NCBI RefSeq assembly: GCF_030160715.1
Contig: NZ_BSOW01000021.1
Coordinates: 62,001-126,000, forward strand
Origin: Bradyrhizobium iriomotense
GTDB lineage: Bacteria; Pseudomonadota; Alphaproteobacteria; Rhizobiales; Xanthobacteraceae
Length of the DNA: 64,000 nucleotides
Direction of reading: 5' to 3'
The notes beneath the pieces are model-generated. The model was not told the origin of the DNA. It worked only from the letters and a program-made list of their open reading frames with translations, and ran no database searches. Each line of letters opens with the position of its first letter. Within the stretch, counting starts at the first letter, position 1. Of the stretch, positions 16,365 through 27,616 are shown one piece after another. The position numbers were made by a program, and so were the translations under genes.

Positions 16365-18161
16365 TTACTTCACTTCTGCGCGCTTGGGCGGGGTGGCCGG
16401 CCACGACTTGATCAGCGTGTCGTAGTCGACCGTTTCGCCCTTCGGCTTCTCGTTGGCGAGCTTGCGCTGGGGCGCGATGGTGCCGTCCTTCTCGGCCTTC
16501 GCGAACCAGTGCTCGGCCGACTCCTTCTTGTGGAGCTTCGGACCGCAGGCTCCCTGTACGCCGGACTTCTCAAGACGCTCCATGACGGCGTCCTGGGCAG
16601 CAGCGAGCGAGTCCATCGCGGCCTGCGCCGTCTTGGCACCCGACGACGCATCGCCGATGTTCTGCCACCAGAGCTGCGCGAGCTTCGGATAGTCAGGCAC
16701 GTTGTTGCCGGTCGGGGTCCACTGCACGCGGGCGGGCGAGCGGTAGAACTCGATCAGACCGCCGAGCTTCGGCGCACGCTCGGTGAACGACTTGTCCCAG
16801 ATGTCGGATTCACGGATGAAGGTGAGACCGACATGGCTCTTCTTCAGAGATACCGTCTTGGAGACGATGAACTGGAGATAGAGCCAGGCCGCCTTGCGGC
16901 GGTCAGCCGGAGTCGATTTCAGGAGCGTCGCCGAACCGGCGTCCTGGTAGCCGAGCTTCATGCCTTCCTTCCAGTACGAGCCGTGCGGCGAGGGCGCCAT
17001 ACGCCACTTCGGCGTACCGTCCGCGTTCATCACGGCGATGCCCGGCTTCACCATGTCGGCGGTGAAGGCGGTGTACCAGAAGATCTGCTGGGCGATGTTG
17101 CCCTGCGCCGGCACCGGACCGGACTCTGAGAAGGTCATGCCCTGGGCCTGCGGCGGAGCATACTTCTTCAGCCACTCAAGATACTTCGTGATGGCGTAGA
17201 CCGAGGCCGGACCGTTGGTGTCGCCACCGCGATCGACGCTCGAGCCGACTGGACGGCAGCCTTCCATGCGGATGCCCCATTCGTCGACCGGCAGACCGTT
17301 CGGAATGCCCTTGTCACCGTTGCCGGCCATCGAGAGCCAGGCGTCGGTGAAACGCCATCCGAGCGAAGGGTCCTTCTTGCCATAGTCCATATGGCCGTAG
17401 ACCTTGACGCCGTTGATCTCCTTGATGTCGTTGGTGAAGAACTCGGCGATGTCTTCATAGGCGGACCAGTTCACGGGCACGCCGAGCTCGTAGCCATACT
17501 TGGCCTTGAACTTGGCCTTGTAGTCCGGGTTGGTGAACCAGTCGTAGCGGAACCAGTAGAGGTTCGCGAACTGCTGGTCGGGCAGCTGATAGAGCTTGCC
17601 GTCGGGCGCCGTGCCGAACGACTTGCCGATGAAGTCGTCGACGTCGAGCATCGGATCGGTGACGTCCTTGCCCTCGCCCTTCATGTAGTCCGAAAGGACG
17701 ATGGTCTGACCGTAGCGGAAGTGCGTGCCGATCAGGTCGGAGTCGTTGATCCAGCCGTCATAGACGTTCTTGCCCGACTGCATCTGGGTCTGAAGCTTCT
17801 CGACGACGTCACCTTCCTGGATGATGTCGTGCTTGAGCTTGATGCCGGTGAGCTCGGTGAACGCCTTGGCGAGCGTCTGCGACTCGTATTCGTGAGTCGT
17901 GATCGTCTCCGAGACGACGTTGATTTCCATGCCCTTGAAGGGTTCGGCGGCCTTGGCGTACCACTCGAGCTCCTTCTTCTGGTCGTCCTTCGACAGGGTC
18001 GAGGGCTGGAATTCCGCGATCCACTTCTGGATCGTGGCGTCATCGGCGGCGCGAACCGGCGCCGAGGTCGAGAATGCAGCCGCAATGATAGCCGCGGCAC
18101 TAGATACCGTCAGAAAGCTGATCTTGGTCAATGGACCTTTCCTTCTCCTAAACTGTCGCAT
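16365..18161 (-). CDS. glpV: Glycerol ABC transporter substrate-binding protein GlpV
   Basis: Periplasmic binding protein of 598 residues, unusually long, as is typical for the rhizobial glycerol-transporter receptor. A basic N-terminus and hydrophobic core (SFLTVSSAAAIIAAAFSTSA) form the signal peptide, cleaved near VRAAD. ATG 18161 is preferred because GGAGG lies 7 bases upstream. It is the last gene of the set glpR-D-S-T-P-Q-U-V, which matches the glycerol locus described for Rhizobium leguminosarum. The binding protein being promoter-distal is unusual for ABC operons but is the known order of this locus. A terminator stem follows the stop. Confidence 0.92.
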   Translation of the reverse strand: MRQFRRRKGPLTKISFLTVSSAAAIIAAAFSTSAPVRAADDATIQKWIAEFQPSTLSKDDQKKELEWYAKAAEPFKGMEINVVSETITTHEYESQTLAKAFTELTGIKLKHDIIQEGDVVEKLQTQMQSGKNVYDGWINDSDLIGTHFRYGQTIVLSDYMKGEGKDVTDPMLDVDDFIGKSFGTAPDGKLYQLPDQQFANLYWFRYDWFTNPDYKAKFKAKYGYELGVPVNWSAYEDIAEFFTNDIKEINGVKVYGHMDYGKKDPSLGWRFTDAWLSMAGNGDKGIPNGLPVDEWGIRMEGCRPVGSSVDRGGDTNGPASVYAITKYLEWLKKYAPPQAQGMTFSESGPVPAQGNIAQQIFWYTAFTADMVKPGIAVMNADGTPKWRMAPSPHGSYWKEGMKLGYQDAGSATLLKSTPADRRKAAWLYLQFIVSKTVSLKKSHVGLTFIRESDIWDKSFTERAPKLGGLIEFYRSPARVQWTPTGNNVPDYPKLAQLWWQNIGDASSGAKTAQAAMDSLAAAQDAVMERLEKSGVQGACGPKLHKKESAEHWFAKAEKDGTIAPQRKLANEKPKGETVDYDTLIKSWPATPPKRAEVK

Positions 18162-18234
18162 GTTGTTCCTCCGTTGCAGCGACAAACTCTAAACAGGCCC
18201 GGGTTGGCCCCGGATCTGGTCTTCTTCGCGAGCT

Positions 18235-18564
18235 TCAGACCGTGCGGAATATGAGCGCGGCCGTGACAAGCGAAGTTCCTGATGCGAGCCACAGGCTCGA
18301 CAGCTCAAACCCCTCCTCGCCGATCGGCAGCGTGCCGATCGTGTCGGTCCCGACGAGGCCGATCCATGCGAGATGGATGACGGCGGCCGCGATCAGCGAG
18401 ATGAACAGGCGATCGCCGCGCGTGGTCGGAATGCGCAGGACGCCGACGCGCTCCGCCTCGGGATAGACCGCGGCCAGATACGTCATCACCGCGAGCGTGC
18501 AGGCGAGCGCGGCGAAGAAGATCGCGGTCGGTATCGTCCAGGCCATCCATGCGATCGATTCCAT
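18235..18564 (-). CDS. glpU: Small membrane protein GlpU (DUF2160)
   Basis: Inner-membrane protein of 109 residues with three to four hydrophobic segments (WTIPTAIFFAALACTLAVMTYL, LFISLIAAAVIHLAWIGLV, LWLASGTSLVTAALIF), matching the DUF2160 family that accompanies rhizobial glycerol transporters. Its molecular role is not established; it may be an accessory subunit of the GlpPQ permease. GGAGG precedes ATG 18564 at good spacing. It lies between glpQ and glpV in the transcribed order, so it should be co-expressed. Confidence 0.9.
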   Translation of the reverse strand: MESIAWMAWTIPTAIFFAALACTLAVMTYLAAVYPEAERVGVLRIPTTRGDRLFISLIAAAVIHLAWIGLVGTDTIGTLPIGEEGFELSSLWLASGTSLVTAALIFRTV

Positions 18565-18574
18565 GGTCGCCTCC

Positions 18575-19380
18575 TTACACGCGGCCGAGCGCGAAGCCGC
18601 GCGCGATATAGTTGCGGACGAACCAGATCACGAGCGCGCCCGGAATGATGGTGAGCACGCCGGCGGCCGCGAGCAGCCCCCAGTCCATGCCCGCCGCGGA
18701 CACCGTACGCGTCATGATCGCCGCGATCGGCTTGGCCTGCACCGAGGTCAGCGTGCGCGCGAGCAGGAGCTCGACCCACGAGAACATGAAGCAGAAGAAG
18801 GCCGCGACGCCGATGCCGCTCGCGATCAGCGGGATCAGGATCTTAACGAAGAAACGCGGGAAGGAATAACCGTCGAGGAACGCGGTCTCGTCGATCTCGC
18901 GCGGCACGCCGGAGACGAAGCCTTCGAGGATCCACACCGCGAGCGGCACGTTGAAGATGCAGTGCGCGAGCGCAACCGCCCAGGGCGTATCGAACAGGCC
19001 GATCGCCGAGTAGAGGTTGAAGAACGGCAGCGCGTAGACCGCGGCCGGCGCCATGCGGTTCGACAGCAGCCAGAAGAACAGGTGCTTGTCGCCGAGGAAG
19101 CGGTAGCGCGAGAAGGCGTAGGCCGCCGGCAGCGCCACCGTGATCGAGATGATGGTGTTGAGGACGACGTATTCCAGCGAGTTGATGTAGCCGGAATACC
19201 AGCTCTCGTCGGTGAAGATGCGCTTGTAGTGCTGCAGCGTCGGGGTATGGGGCCACAGCGTCATTGTCGTGACGATCTCGCTGTTGGTCTTGAAGCTCAT
19301 GTTGACGAGCCAGTAGATCGGCAGCAGCAGGAAGATCAGGAACAGCGCCATGATGACGCGTCGGCCGGGGATCGAGTGCA

Positions 19381-19381
<1 letters not shown>
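18575..19381 (-). CDS. glpQ: Glycerol ABC transporter permease GlpQ
   Basis: Inner-membrane permease of 268 residues, of the carbohydrate-type (MalG-like) fold with about six helices. It starts IPGRRVIMALFLIFLLLPIYWLVNMSF and contains the EAA-type coupling loop near EIDETAFLDGYSFPRFFVKILIP. It pairs with GlpP. Its ATG overlaps the glpP stop by one base (TGATG), indicating translational coupling, and glpU follows after 10 bases. The name must not be confused with the glycerophosphodiesterase GlpQ of E. coli, an unrelated protein. Confidence 0.93.
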
Positions 19382-21440
<2,059 letters not shown>

Positions 21441-21455
21441 ATCGCATCTCCTCCC

Positions 21456-22532
21456 TTACGCGCCGGGCGCGGCGACCAGGCGGTCGGCCGCGTCGAACAC
21501 GAAGACATCCTGCGGATCGAGCACGGCGTCGAGCGTCTGGCCGGGCTCGAACTCGTGCACGCCGTGCAGCACCGCAACCCAGTTCGATCCGTCGCGGGTC
21601 AAATGCACGAAACTCTCCGAACCGGTGATCTCGGTCACCGTCACTGTGGCGTGGAAGGCGTGGCGATCGGTCTGGCCATTGGCGAGCCCGAGCTGGTGGG
21701 CACGGAAGCCGACGCGATAAGGTCCGTCGGCGAGTCCGGCATAGAGGCCGGAGGCCGGCGCCGAGCTGCCGCCGGCATAGGCGACCTGCCCGTTCTTCTT
21801 CTCGATGCCGACCAGATTGAGCGGAGGATCGGAGAAGACCTGCGCAACGCGCAGCGTCTGCGGACGGCGGTAGACGTTGGAGGTCACGCCCATCTGGAGC
21901 GCGCGCCCCTCCCACATGCAGACGGTGTTGCCGCCGAGCAGCAGCGCTTCGGACGGCTCGGTCGTCGCATAGACGAAGATCGAGCCCGCGGCCTCGAAGA
22001 TCCGCGGCAATTCTGCACGCAGCTCCTCGCGGAGCTTGTAGTCGAGATTGGCGAGCGGTTCGTCGAGCAGCACGAGATCGGCGCCCTTCACGAGCGCGCG
22101 CGCAATCGCGGTGCGCTGCTGCTGGCCGCCGGAGAGCTGGAGCGGCGTGCGCTTCAGGAAAGGCTCGAGCCGCAGCAGCTTTGCGGCCTCAGCGACGCGC
22201 TTCTCGATCTCCTCGCGCGGCTTGCCCTGCACGCGCAGCGGCGAGGCGATGTTCTCATAGACCGTGAGCGAGGGGTAGTTGATGAACTGCTGGTAGACCA
22301 TCGCGACCGAGCGCTGGCGCACGTCGATGCCGGTGACGTCCTTGCCGTTGACCAGCACCCTGCCGGCGGTCGGCTTGTCCAGGCCCGCGAGCAGCCGCAT
22401 GATCGAGGTCTTGCCCGACAGCGTCGGTCCGAGCAGCACGTTGAGCGTGCCGCCCTCGAGCGTCAGCGAGACGTCGCTGATGTGCGGAATACCGTCCACA
22501 GAACGGCTGACGTGATCCAGTGTGACGGTCAT
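21456..22532 (-). CDS. glpS: Glycerol ABC transporter ATPase GlpS (H-loop His missing)
   Basis: Cytosolic ATPase subunit of 358 residues. Walker A is GPTLSGKTS (35-43), signature LSGGQQQR (133-140) is intact, and Walker B is LVLLDEPLANLD (Glu 158). The switch region reads VYATTEPSEA (188-197), where relatives have VYVTHDQ, so the catalytic H-loop His is Thr (191). A TOBE-like C-terminal half follows. It starts inside the glpD stop (ATGA overlap). The complementary defect in GlpT suggests an obligate heterodimer. Confidence 0.93.
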   Translation of the reverse strand: MTVTLDHVSRSVDGIPHISDVSLTLEGGTLNVLLGPTLSGKTSIMRLLAGLDKPTAGRVLVNGKDVTGIDVRQRSVAMVYQQFINYPSLTVYENIASPLRVQGKPREEIEKRVAEAAKLLRLEPFLKRTPLQLSGGQQQRTAIARALVKGADLVLLDEPLANLDYKLREELRAELPRIFEAAGSIFVYATTEPSEALLLGGNTVCMWEGRALQMGVTSNVYRRPQTLRVAQVFSDPPLNLVGIEKKNGQVAYAGGSSAPASGLYAGLADGPYRVGFRAHQLGLANGQTDRHAFHATVTVTEITGSESFVHLTRDGSNWVAVLHGVHEFEPGQTLDAVLDPQDVFVFDAADRLVAAPGA

Positions 22533-24097
22533 GAGCGTCCTCCTGCTTCGAGCAGGGGACTTTGCGACACGGCATGGCTGGCGATCCAGTCGTCAAGTGC
22601 CGCGATCTGGTCGGCACTTAGTCGCAGGCCAAGCTTGGAGCGCCGCCAGACGATATCCTCGGCGGTCACCGCCCATTCGTTGTTCATGAGATAGCGCACC
22701 TCGCGTTCCGTCAGCGTCGCGCCGAAGGACTGGCCGAGATCGGCCGCCGACTTGGCGTCGCCCAGCAGCTTGATGGCGCGGGTGCCATAGGCTCGGGCCA
22801 GGCGACGGGCATGCTCGACGGTAAGGAACGGATAGCCGCGCTGGAGGTCCGCGATCAGGGTGTCGATGGCCGACACGTCCATGTCGCCGCCGGGCAGCGG
22901 CCATTTGCCGGTCCAGCCCTCACGCGCCTTGGCACTACGCAGGTAAGGCGCGAGACGCTCGAGCGCTTCCTCGGCCAGGCGGCGGTAGGTCGTGATCTTG
23001 CCGCCATAGATCGAGAGCAGCGGCACCCCGCCGGGCGTGTCGAGCTCGAACACGTAGTCGCGGGTCGCGGCCTTGGCTTCGCTGGCGCCGTCGTCATAGA
23101 GCGGGCGCACGCCGGAATAGGTCCAGACCACGTCCTCGGGCTTCACGGGCTTTGCAAGATATTCGCTGGCGGCGGTGCAGAGATACTGGATCTCTTCCGG
23201 CGTCGCCTTCACCTTTGCGGGGTCGCCGTCATAGTCGCGGTCGGTGGTCCCGATCAGCGTGAAGTCATCCTGGTAGGGAATGACGAAGATGATGCGGCCG
23301 TCCGCATTCTGGAACATGTAGGCGCGGTCGTGGTCGTAGAGCTTCTTCACGACGATGTGCGAGCCCTGCACCAGGCGGACCTTTGCCTTGGCGTTCACGC
23401 CGGCGCCGCGGCCCAGCACGTCTTCCACCCAGGGACCGCCCGCATTGATCAGCGCGCGGGCGCGGATGGTCGAGCGCGCGCCGGTGATGGTGTCGACCAT
23501 GCTGACGGTCCAGACGCCGTCGGACTGGCGGATCTCGGTGGCGCGCGTGCGGGTGCGGATCTCGGCGCCCTTGTCGGCCGCATCGCGCGCGTTGAGCACG
23601 ACGAGGCGGGCGTCGTCGACGAAGCAGTCGGAATATTCGAAGGCGCGTGAATAGCGGTTCGGGATCAGCGGACGGCCGACTTCATCCTTGGTCAGGTCGA
23701 CCGAACGGGTCGCGGGCAATAGATGGCGGCCGCCAATGTGATCGTAGAGGAAGAGGCCAAGGCGGAGCAGCCAGGCCGGGCGCAGGCCGGCGTGATGCGG
23801 CAAAACGAAACGCAGGGGACGGATGATATGGGGCGCGACGCCCCAGAGGATCTCGCGCTCGATCAGCGCCTCGCGGACCAGGCGGAATTCGTAATATTCG
23901 AGATAGCGCAGGCCGCCATGTACGAGCTTGGTCGACCAGGACGAGGTCCCGCTCGCCAAATCGTTCATTTCGCACAGGAAAACCGTGTTGCCCCGGCCGA
24001 CCGCATCGCGCGCGATGCCGCAACCGTTAACACCGCCTCCAATAATGGCGAGGTCGAAAATACGCTCCAACAGACGCATCCCCCGGCGATCACCCAT
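22529..24097 (-). CDS. glpD: Aerobic glycerol-3-phosphate dehydrogenase
   Basis: Membrane-associated FAD enzyme of 522 residues that oxidises sn-glycerol-3-phosphate to dihydroxyacetone phosphate and feeds electrons to quinone. The dinucleotide-binding motif FDLAIIGGGVNGCGIARDA is at the N-terminus, then GTSSWSTKLVHGGLRYLEYYEF and the conserved NAGGPWVEDVL and GTTDRDYDGDP. The C-terminal DAO_C domain (YLMNNEWAVTAEDIVWRRSKLGL) is intact. It is the first gene of the transport operon; its stop overlaps the start of glpS. ATG 24079 (MRLLERIFDL) is an equally possible start; neither has a well-placed ribosome site. Confidence 0.95.
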   Translation of the reverse strand: MGDRRGMRLLERIFDLAIIGGGVNGCGIARDAVGRGNTVFLCEMNDLASGTSSWSTKLVHGGLRYLEYYEFRLVREALIEREILWGVAPHIIRPLRFVLPHHAGLRPAWLLRLGLFLYDHIGGRHLLPATRSVDLTKDEVGRPLIPNRYSRAFEYSDCFVDDARLVVLNARDAADKGAEIRTRTRATEIRQSDGVWTVSMVDTITGARSTIRARALINAGGPWVEDVLGRGAGVNAKAKVRLVQGSHIVVKKLYDHDRAYMFQNADGRIIFVIPYQDDFTLIGTTDRDYDGDPAKVKATPEEIQYLCTAASEYLAKPVKPEDVVWTYSGVRPLYDDGASEAKAATRDYVFELDTPGGVPLLSIYGGKITTYRRLAEEALERLAPYLRSAKAREGWTGKWPLPGGDMDVSAIDTLIADLQRGYPFLTVEHARRLARAYGTRAIKLLGDAKSAADLGQSFGATLTEREVRYLMNNEWAVTAEDIVWRRSKLGLRLSADQIAALDDWIASHAVSQSPLLEAGGRS

Positions 24098-24112
24098 TCA
24101 CTTGGGCGATTT

Positions 24113-24171
24113 TGCTTTCGGTTTCGATTAGAACACAACGCAAAACGAAAGCAATACGAAAGCGACCGAAA
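24113..24171 (-). promoter_or_regulatory. Repeat array before glpD, candidate GlpR operator
   Basis: An inverted repeat TGCTTTCGGTTTCG (24113-24126) / GCAAAACGAAAGCA (24140-24153; 11 of 14 positions complementary), followed by two more CGAAA(GC) elements at 24158-24164 and 24167-24171, about 10 bp apart. They lie between glpR and glpD, just upstream of the glpD start, in an AT-rich patch. Confidence 0.6.
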
Positions 24172-24284
24172 TTGGAACTTTTTTCGTGGGCAAAATGCAG
24201 ATTTTTGATGGGCAGTTGGACCAATCCGTAGGCACGGCTGTTCGCCGGCCCCTTGGAGCGCGCTACACGAACGGCGCGGAGTGG

Positions 24285-25166
24285 CTACCTCAGCCTGACG
24301 ACGGGCGCGGCTTCCGGCGCAGAGTCCTGCGTGGGTTCCGTCGCTGCATCATCGATATCGCCGCCCGCCTTCGGCATCGCCTCGACCACTTCGATGCCCT
24401 TGCTGTGGCAAATCGTGGCGAGGCGCTCGGGCAGTTCCTGGTCGGTGACGAAGGTCTGGATCTGGCTGATATGGGCGATGCGGACCGGCGCGCTGCGCCT
24501 CAGCTTCGTGGAGTCGGCGACCAGCATGACGCTGCGCGCATTCGCAATGATCGCCTGCGCGACCTGCACCTCGCGATAGTCGAAGTCGAGCAGCGCGCCC
24601 TCCTCATCGATCGCGGAGGCGCCGATGATGGCGTAGTCGACCTTGAACTGGCCGATCAGCTGTGTCGCGGTCGAACCGACCACCGCGCCGTCGGCGCGCC
24701 GGACCGTGCCGCCGGCGACCACCACCTCGATGCGAGGATGGCGATAGAGCAACATCGCGACGTTGAGATTGTTGGTGATGACGAGCAGGTCCTCGTGCGA
24801 GGTCAGCGCGCTTGCGACCTCCTCCGTCGTGGTGCCGATGTTGATGAACAGCGAGCAGCCGTTCGGAATCAGTGAGGCGGCCGCAGCGCCGATCGCCTTC
24901 TTCTCGTCGGCGGCAACGAAGCGCCGCGCCTCGTAGGCGAGATTTTCGACGCCCGAGGCGATGATGGCGCCGCCATGGATGCGGGTCAGCGAGCGGCGTT
25001 CGCAGAGATCGTTGAGATCTTTCCGGATGGTCTGCGCCGACACCTCGAAACGGCGCGCGAGTTCCTCGACCATAACCCGGCCCGAGGCGCGGGCGATGTT
25101 GAGGATTTCGGCCTGGCGATGGGTCAATCCGGTCACGGGCGGCAACCTCATATCAGAGCTTGGCAT
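24285..25166 (-). CDS. glpR: DeoR-family transcriptional repressor GlpR
   Basis: About 293-302 residues. An N-terminal DeoR helix-turn-helix (TGLTHRQAEILNIARASGRVMVEELARRF then VSAQTIRKDLNDLCERR, ending LTRIHGGA, the DeoR signature) is followed by the DeoRC sugar-phosphate-binding domain (INIGTTTEEVASAL, TNNLNVAMLLY, GATVRR-like AGGTVRRADGAVVG and VADSTKL). It is likely to sense glycerol-3-phosphate and to repress the operon glpD-S-T-P-Q-U-V through the repeats at 24113-24171. The C-terminus is extended by an acidic tail (about 25 residues). Starts at 25166 or 25193 are possible; 25166 is used. It is read in the same direction as the operon, 188 bases upstream. Confidence 0.92.
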   Translation of the reverse strand: MPSSDMRLPPVTGLTHRQAEILNIARASGRVMVEELARRFEVSAQTIRKDLNDLCERRSLTRIHGGAIIASGVENLAYEARRFVAADEKKAIGAAAASLIPNGCSLFINIGTTTEEVASALTSHEDLLVITNNLNVAMLLYRHPRIEVVVAGGTVRRADGAVVGSTATQLIGQFKVDYAIIGASAIDEEGALLDFDYREVQVAQAIIANARSVMLVADSTKLRRSAPVRIAHISQIQTFVTDQELPERLATICHSKGIEVVEAMPKAGGDIDDAATEPTQDSAPEAAPVVRLR

Positions 25167-25240
25167 GGTGCGGCGGTTCGACGCCGAGGTCAACGAGAGA
25201 GCACGGTAAAGTTAACGAACAGCGCGCCGGCGCCCTGCCC

Positions 25241-25915
25241 TCACCACCTCATGGCAGCCGCGACCAGCTTCATCAACGCGTCGTCATCGTAAGCCCTGGC
25301 CGAGGCGACGGCGCCGGCAGCAACCAGATCGTCGTGACTGAGCGAGGTCCGCATGCCGATCGTGGGGATGCCTGCGGCCGTGGCCGATTGAATTCCGGAG
25401 CGGGAATCCTCGAACGCGATCGAGGCATGGGCGGCGGCGCCGGCGAAGCGCAGCCCTTCGAGATAGGGCAGCGGATGCGGCTTGCCGTGCGGCAGTTCGT
25501 CGCCGATCACGATCGCCTTGAAGCGATCCACGATGCCGAGACCCGACAGCAGCATCTCCGCGTTCAGCCGCGGAGCATTGGTGACGGCGACCATGGGAAT
25601 GCCCGTCGCGTCCGCCTTGTCGAGCAGCGCCATCAGGCCCGGCACCGGCTTGATCTGGCCGACGACCAGCGTGCGGAAGATCTGCTCCTTCTCGTCGAGG
25701 ATGGCTGCGCGGGCTTCGAGCGATTCCCGCGGCAGGAACCGCTCGCCGATCGACGCATTGGAGAAACCTTGCAGCTCCTTCGAAAACCGGGCGTGGTCGA
25801 ACAGATGACCGCGCGGGCCAAACACCTGGTTGAACGCCTCGCGATGCAGCGCGTCGGTATCGGCGAGCGTGCCGTCGATATCGAACAGCAGCGCCTGGCC
25901 CGTGGCTTGCGACAT
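25241..25915 (-). CDS. HAD-superfamily phosphatase
   Basis: Cytosolic phosphatase of 224 residues with HAD motif I DIDGTLADTD (nucleophile Asp at about 12), motif II TNAPR, the motif III Lys in GDELPHGKPHP and motif IV FEDSRSGIQSA, with a helical cap domain (about residues 20-85). It belongs to the beta-phosphoglucomutase/phosphoglycolate-phosphatase-like branch. It lies directly upstream of glpR on the same strand, so a role on glycerol or glyceraldehyde phosphates is plausible, but that is context only. ATG 25915 follows GGAAAGGA. Confidence 0.9.
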   Translation of the reverse strand: MSQATGQALLFDIDGTLADTDALHREAFNQVFGPRGHLFDHARFSKELQGFSNASIGERFLPRESLEARAAILDEKEQIFRTLVVGQIKPVPGLMALLDKADATGIPMVAVTNAPRLNAEMLLSGLGIVDRFKAIVIGDELPHGKPHPLPYLEGLRFAGAAAHASIAFEDSRSGIQSATAAGIPTIGMRTSLSHDDLVAAGAVASARAYDDDALMKLVAAAMRW

Positions 25916-26072
25916 TTCAAATGATTCCTTTCCGTCGGGACGCACCAATAGCGGAGAAAAACGCATTCGTCATTCGAGGCTCGCGCTTCGCAGCTCGGAA
26001 CGGCGAAAGACGGTGCTCGACAAAATCAAGCGTGGCTGCGACACTACCTGCAAGAGCAAAAAGGAGGAAACG

Positions 26073-26522
26073 ATGACCATCAATCGGCGCGAACTGGCCG
26101 TCTCGGCCCTTGTACTGGCAGCTCTCGGCGCGGCTCCCGCGCGCGCCGCCTCAGTGGAGGAAGAGGCGGTCGCGAAAAAGGTCGAGGCTTTTCGTCTCGC
26201 CCAGATCGCTGCGAATCCGGAGGCGCTCGGCGCGCTCTGCGCGGACGAATTGAGCTACAGCCATTCCAGCGGCAAGGTCGAGGACAAGGCGACCTTCATC
26301 ACGAACGCCACGGATGGGAAATCGAAATTCCTGTCGATCGAGTACAAGGATCCGACCATCAAGGTCGTCGGCCCCGCCGCGATCGTGCGCTTCCACTGGA
26401 TCGCCGAGCAGGAGATGGCGGCCGATGGGAAAAAAGTGCCGACCAACCTTCACATCCTGATGAACTGGCAGAAGCAGGGCGACGACTGGAAGCTGCTGTC
26501 GCGCGCAGCGACGAAGTTGTGA
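26073..26522 (+). CDS. Secreted NTF2-like (SnoaL/DUF4440) protein
   Basis: A small protein of 149 residues. The signal peptide is RRELAVSALVLAALGAAPARA (RR followed by a hydrophobic core, so possibly Tat), and the mature part is a cone-shaped NTF2-like fold with AFRLAQIAANPEALGALCADE and FHWIAEQEMAADGKKVP. Such domains bind small ligands or are enzyme remnants; no catalytic role can be assigned. AAGGAGGAAACG precedes ATG 26073, a very strong ribosome site. It is divergent from the HAD gene, with 157 bases between them, and a palindrome follows the stop. Confidence 0.85.
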   Translation: MTINRRELAVSALVLAALGAAPARAASVEEEAVAKKVEAFRLAQIAANPEALGALCADELSYSHSSGKVEDKATFITNATDGKSKFLSIEYKDPTIKVVGPAAIVRFHWIAEQEMAADGKKVPTNLHILMNWQKQGDDWKLLSRAATKL

Positions 26523-26530
26523 TCTCACAT

Positions 26531-26570
26531 GTCATTCCGGGGCGCGCCGCAAGGCGCGAACCCGGAATGA
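26531..26570. repeat. REP-like palindrome, GTCATTCCGG family (copy 1)
   Basis: 40-base near-perfect hairpin GTCATTCCGGGGCGCGCC...GAACCCGGAATGA. It follows the NTF2-like stop and precedes the convergent small gene; it may act as a transcription end. Confidence 0.85.
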
Positions 26571-26603
26571 CTAGCAGCCTTAACGCTCACTAAGCGCGAC
26601 CAA

Positions 26604-26795
26604 TCACGCCGCTTCTCTCAAATCGCCATTCACGAGGCGTCGCGCTGCGCGTTCGGCTTCGCGGGCGTTGCGGAAGATCTGGCCTTCGAGGCGATTGAAG
26701 CGGTGGGAGGAAGCGAAGAAGCAATATCCTTCCGGGTTGCGTACGACGATACCTGCGGTCTGCGAATTGACTTCGATGATGTAGCTGTCCGGCAT
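26604..26795 (-). CDS. Small hypothetical protein
   Basis: A 63-residue soluble protein beginning MPDSYIIEVNSQTAGIVVR. An N-terminal beta-hairpin-like half is followed by a basic helical half (IFRNAREAERAARRL). The start at 26795 is preferred to upstream in-frame starts because it follows GAGGAATCACGGGC. The pattern resembles short rhizobial proteins of unknown function. No operon partner: it is convergent with the NTF2-like gene and a terminator-like repeat separates them. Confidence 0.65.
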   Translation of the reverse strand: MPDSYIIEVNSQTAGIVVRNPEGYCFFASSHRFNRLEGQIFRNAREAERAARRLVNGDLREAA

Positions 26796-26989
26796 TGCCC
26801 GTGATTCCTCAGTGCGGGCGAATAACGGTACTCCTGCCCAAAGGTTCCTATGGGCATTGCGGCCGTTTCCACCCCGAATCGACACGCAATGGAATACGCT
26901 GCGACCTCATCCGTTTTGTGACTTGTTCTTGGCGAAGCCGCGACATCCGCGGCGCACGATCACCACATGCGTTAAGGCGCCGCGCGCGC

Positions 26990-27397
26990 TTACGTCGCGA
27001 TCGGCGGGGTGCGGTCGACGGTCTGCGGGCGACCATGATCGTCGATCGAGACATAGGTGAAGTTGCCGTCGGTGACGAGGAACGGATGCTGTTCTCCGCG
27101 GCGCAGCGCCCAGGCTTCGAGACGCACGGTGAGCGAGGTGCGCCCCACGCGCACGAGCGTGGCGTAGACCGAGACGAGATCGCCGACATAAACCGCTTTA
27201 CGAAAATTCATCGCCTCGATCGCGACCGTCACGGTGCGCGACTTCGCGACCTTCGAGGCGAACACGCCGCCGCCGACGTCCATCTGGCTGAGCAGCCAGC
27301 CGCCGAAGATGTCGCCGTTGGCGTTGGTGTCGGCGGGCATCGCAAGCGTGCGGATGCAGAGATCGCCGCGCGGTTCGGTTTCGGTCTGTTCGGTCAT
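26990..27397 (-). CDS. Acyl-CoA thioesterase, YciA-type hotdog protein
   Basis: Cytosolic thioester hydrolase of 135 residues with a hotdog fold. The family motif is visible as ADTNANGDIFGGWLLSQMD, containing the catalytic Asp and the helix start, followed by TVAIEAMNFRKAVYVGDLVSVYATL and RVGRTSLTVRLEAWA. Such enzymes release acyl-CoAs of several lengths and adjust CoA pools. ATG 27397 is accepted as given. It lies alone, with a REP-like palindrome upstream. Confidence 0.92.
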   Translation of the reverse strand: MTEQTETEPRGDLCIRTLAMPADTNANGDIFGGWLLSQMDVGGGVFASKVAKSRTVTVAIEAMNFRKAVYVGDLVSVYATLVRVGRTSLTVRLEAWALRRGEQHPFLVTDGNFTYVSIDDHGRPQTVDRTPPIAT

Positions 27398-27467
27398 GCG
27401 TCTCTCGTCTGAAGGTTACCAAGCTTTCGCGTGCAGCAAGCTTAGCCGAAAGGCCGGTCAGCAACAC

Positions 27468-27592
27468 CGTCATTCCGGGGCGCGCGAAGCGGCGAGCCCG
27501 GAATCCATTCATCGGCAGTCTCTGCGGCCCGATGGATTCTCAGATGCGCAATTGCGCATCATAGCTCGCGCTATCGCGCGCCCCGGAATGAC
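27468..27592. repeat. REP-like palindrome, GTCATTCCGG family (copy 2)
   Basis: Long hairpin from CGTCATTCCGGGGCGCGCGA to GCGCCCCGGAATGAC, with an inner hairpin of GCGCAATTGCGC and further palindromes. It fills most of the space between the thioesterase and the flavin-reductase genes. Confidence 0.85.
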
Positions 27593-27616
27593 AATGCGGA
27601 GAGAGGTGAGATCAGG

